From Allolobophora icterica (Eukaryota; Annelida; Clitellata; Crassiclitellata; Lumbricidae), in NCBI GenBank assembly GCA_963556255.1, contig OY744611.1:5998736-6062735 (forward strand): DNA of 64,000 nt, read 5' to 3'. The notes beneath the pieces are model-generated. The model had not been told where the DNA came from. It searched no databases and was given only the letters and a program-made list of their open reading frames with translations. Both the position numbers and the translations under genes were made by a program. Of this stretch, positions 63,471-64,000 are shown piece after piece. Within the stretch, counting starts at the first letter, position 1. Each line of letters begins with the position of its first letter.

Positions 63471-64000
63471 ATGGAAATAACAAATTTTGACCTCGAAGCC
63501 GACGATGGGAAAAAACACCACCATTGGTTGTTGCCATCAAGCATACGATGCATAATCTGTGGGCCTAGCGGATGTGGAAAAACAAACCTACTACTCAACC
63601 TCCTTCTGAAGAAGGGGTACCTACGTTTTGACCGGCTCTATCTATACTCAAAGTCTCTGGGACAGGAAAAATATCAGTTCCTCCGGGACTGGGTTACAGA
63701 GTTGGAAAAAGTTGCCGGGAAGGAAGTGGCTTCCTTTCACTCTTGCTCAGATGAAATAGTTCCAGTTGAATCATTAAATAAGAATGCCAGAAGCCTTCTA
63801 GTTTTCGATGACGTCATGCTTGAAAAACAGTCGCCCATCGAAAGGTATTTCACTATGGGTCGACACGGTGGCGCGGACTGCTTCTACTTGACACAGAATT
63901 ATTTTCGAATTCCGAAGCAAGCGATCCGTGACAATGCTAATCTTATAGTCCTCTTCAACCAAGACAGTAAAAATTTGCGAGCCATTCACGATACGTTCGT
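63471..64000 (+). CDS. Packaging ATPase, N-terminal part (runs off window)
   Basis: 176 codons visible, all open. Walker A GPSGCGKT near residue 30 (RCIICGPSGCGKTNLLLNLL), Walker B LLVFDDVML, then RHGGADCFYLTQNYFRIP and DNANLIVLFNQD. Orthologue of 17,114-17,902 with the same spacing of motifs. It pumps viral DNA into capsids by family. Confidence 0.92.
   Translation, partial: MEITNFDLEADDGKKHHHWLLPSSIRCIICGPSGCGKTNLLLNLLLKKGYLRFDRLYLYSKSLGQEKYQFLRDWVTELEKVAGKEVASFHSCSDEIVPVESLNKNARSLLVFDDVMLEKQSPIERYFTMGRHGGADCFYLTQNYFRIPKQAIRDNANLIVLFNQDSKNLRAIHDTF

Larger units (their letters stand above)
57602..64000. mobile_element. Second endogenous adintovirus/Maverick-like provirus, left part
   Basis: Contains a zinc-finger protein and PolB on plus, integrase and PLA2 protein on minus, and the ATPase start on plus. 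All visible frames are open. The PolB, integrase and PLA2 sequences are clearly divergent from those of the 15.6-30.1 kb provirus. The element continues beyond 64,000. Its left end is somewhere between 57,060 and 57,600. Confidence 0.88.

Overview
The window is animal (metazoan, probably aquatic invertebrate) genomic DNA and not a microbial chromosome. It has no operon-like host genes. It is packed with nested non-LTR retrotransposons, MITEs, SINEs and microsatellites, and the few host-like coding pieces sit next to plausible splice acceptors. I cannot name the species.

The main content is three pieces of endogenous dsDNA virus of the adintovirus / Maverick-Polinton type. (1) Bases 1-1920, minus strand: the N-terminal part of a protein-primed family B DNA polymerase (PolB), running off the left edge and carrying one in-frame stop. 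(2) About 15,605-30,106: a nearly gene-complete but decayed provirus. It has integrase and a zinc-ribbon/PLA2 protein on minus. On plus follow the packaging ATPase, a penton-like protein, a Gly/Ala-rich core-like protein, a dUTPase-like barrel, a coiled-coil membrane protein, two conserved unknowns, a major capsid protein and a SAP protein. Two fiber-like genes, an adenain-type protease and the PolB C-terminus lie on minus. Lesions include in-frame stops (integrase, penton, fiber 2), frameshifts (penton, coiled-coil protein, capsid, fiber 2), an L2-like LINE inside the fiber region and loss of the PolB N-terminus. (3) 57,602-64,000: a second, divergent provirus whose visible genes are all open: zinc-finger protein, full 1252-aa PolB, integrase, PLA2 protein and the start of the ATPase. 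It continues past the right edge.

2.0-15.6 kb holds repeats: a maT-like (DD37D) mariner with a hAT-type MITE inserted into its terminal repeat, several LINE remnants, a TIR element carrying a SINE, and an RTE-like LINE abutting provirus 2. 30.1-57 kb mixes decayed LINEs, an LTR fragment, several TIR elements with clear target-site duplications (hAT, piggyBac, pogo-like), and candidate host exons: an NHL-like propeller exon, a CARD-like exon with a neighbouring exon, a short helical exon and a signal-peptide exon.

Together the viral genes outline a virion programme: PolB for protein-primed replication, integrase for chromosomal insertion, ATPase and protease for packaging and maturation, double- and single-jelly-roll capsid proteins, a PLA2 domain probably for membrane escape, and fiber-like proteins probably for attachment. 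The transposons around them show how the proviruses are being dismantled.
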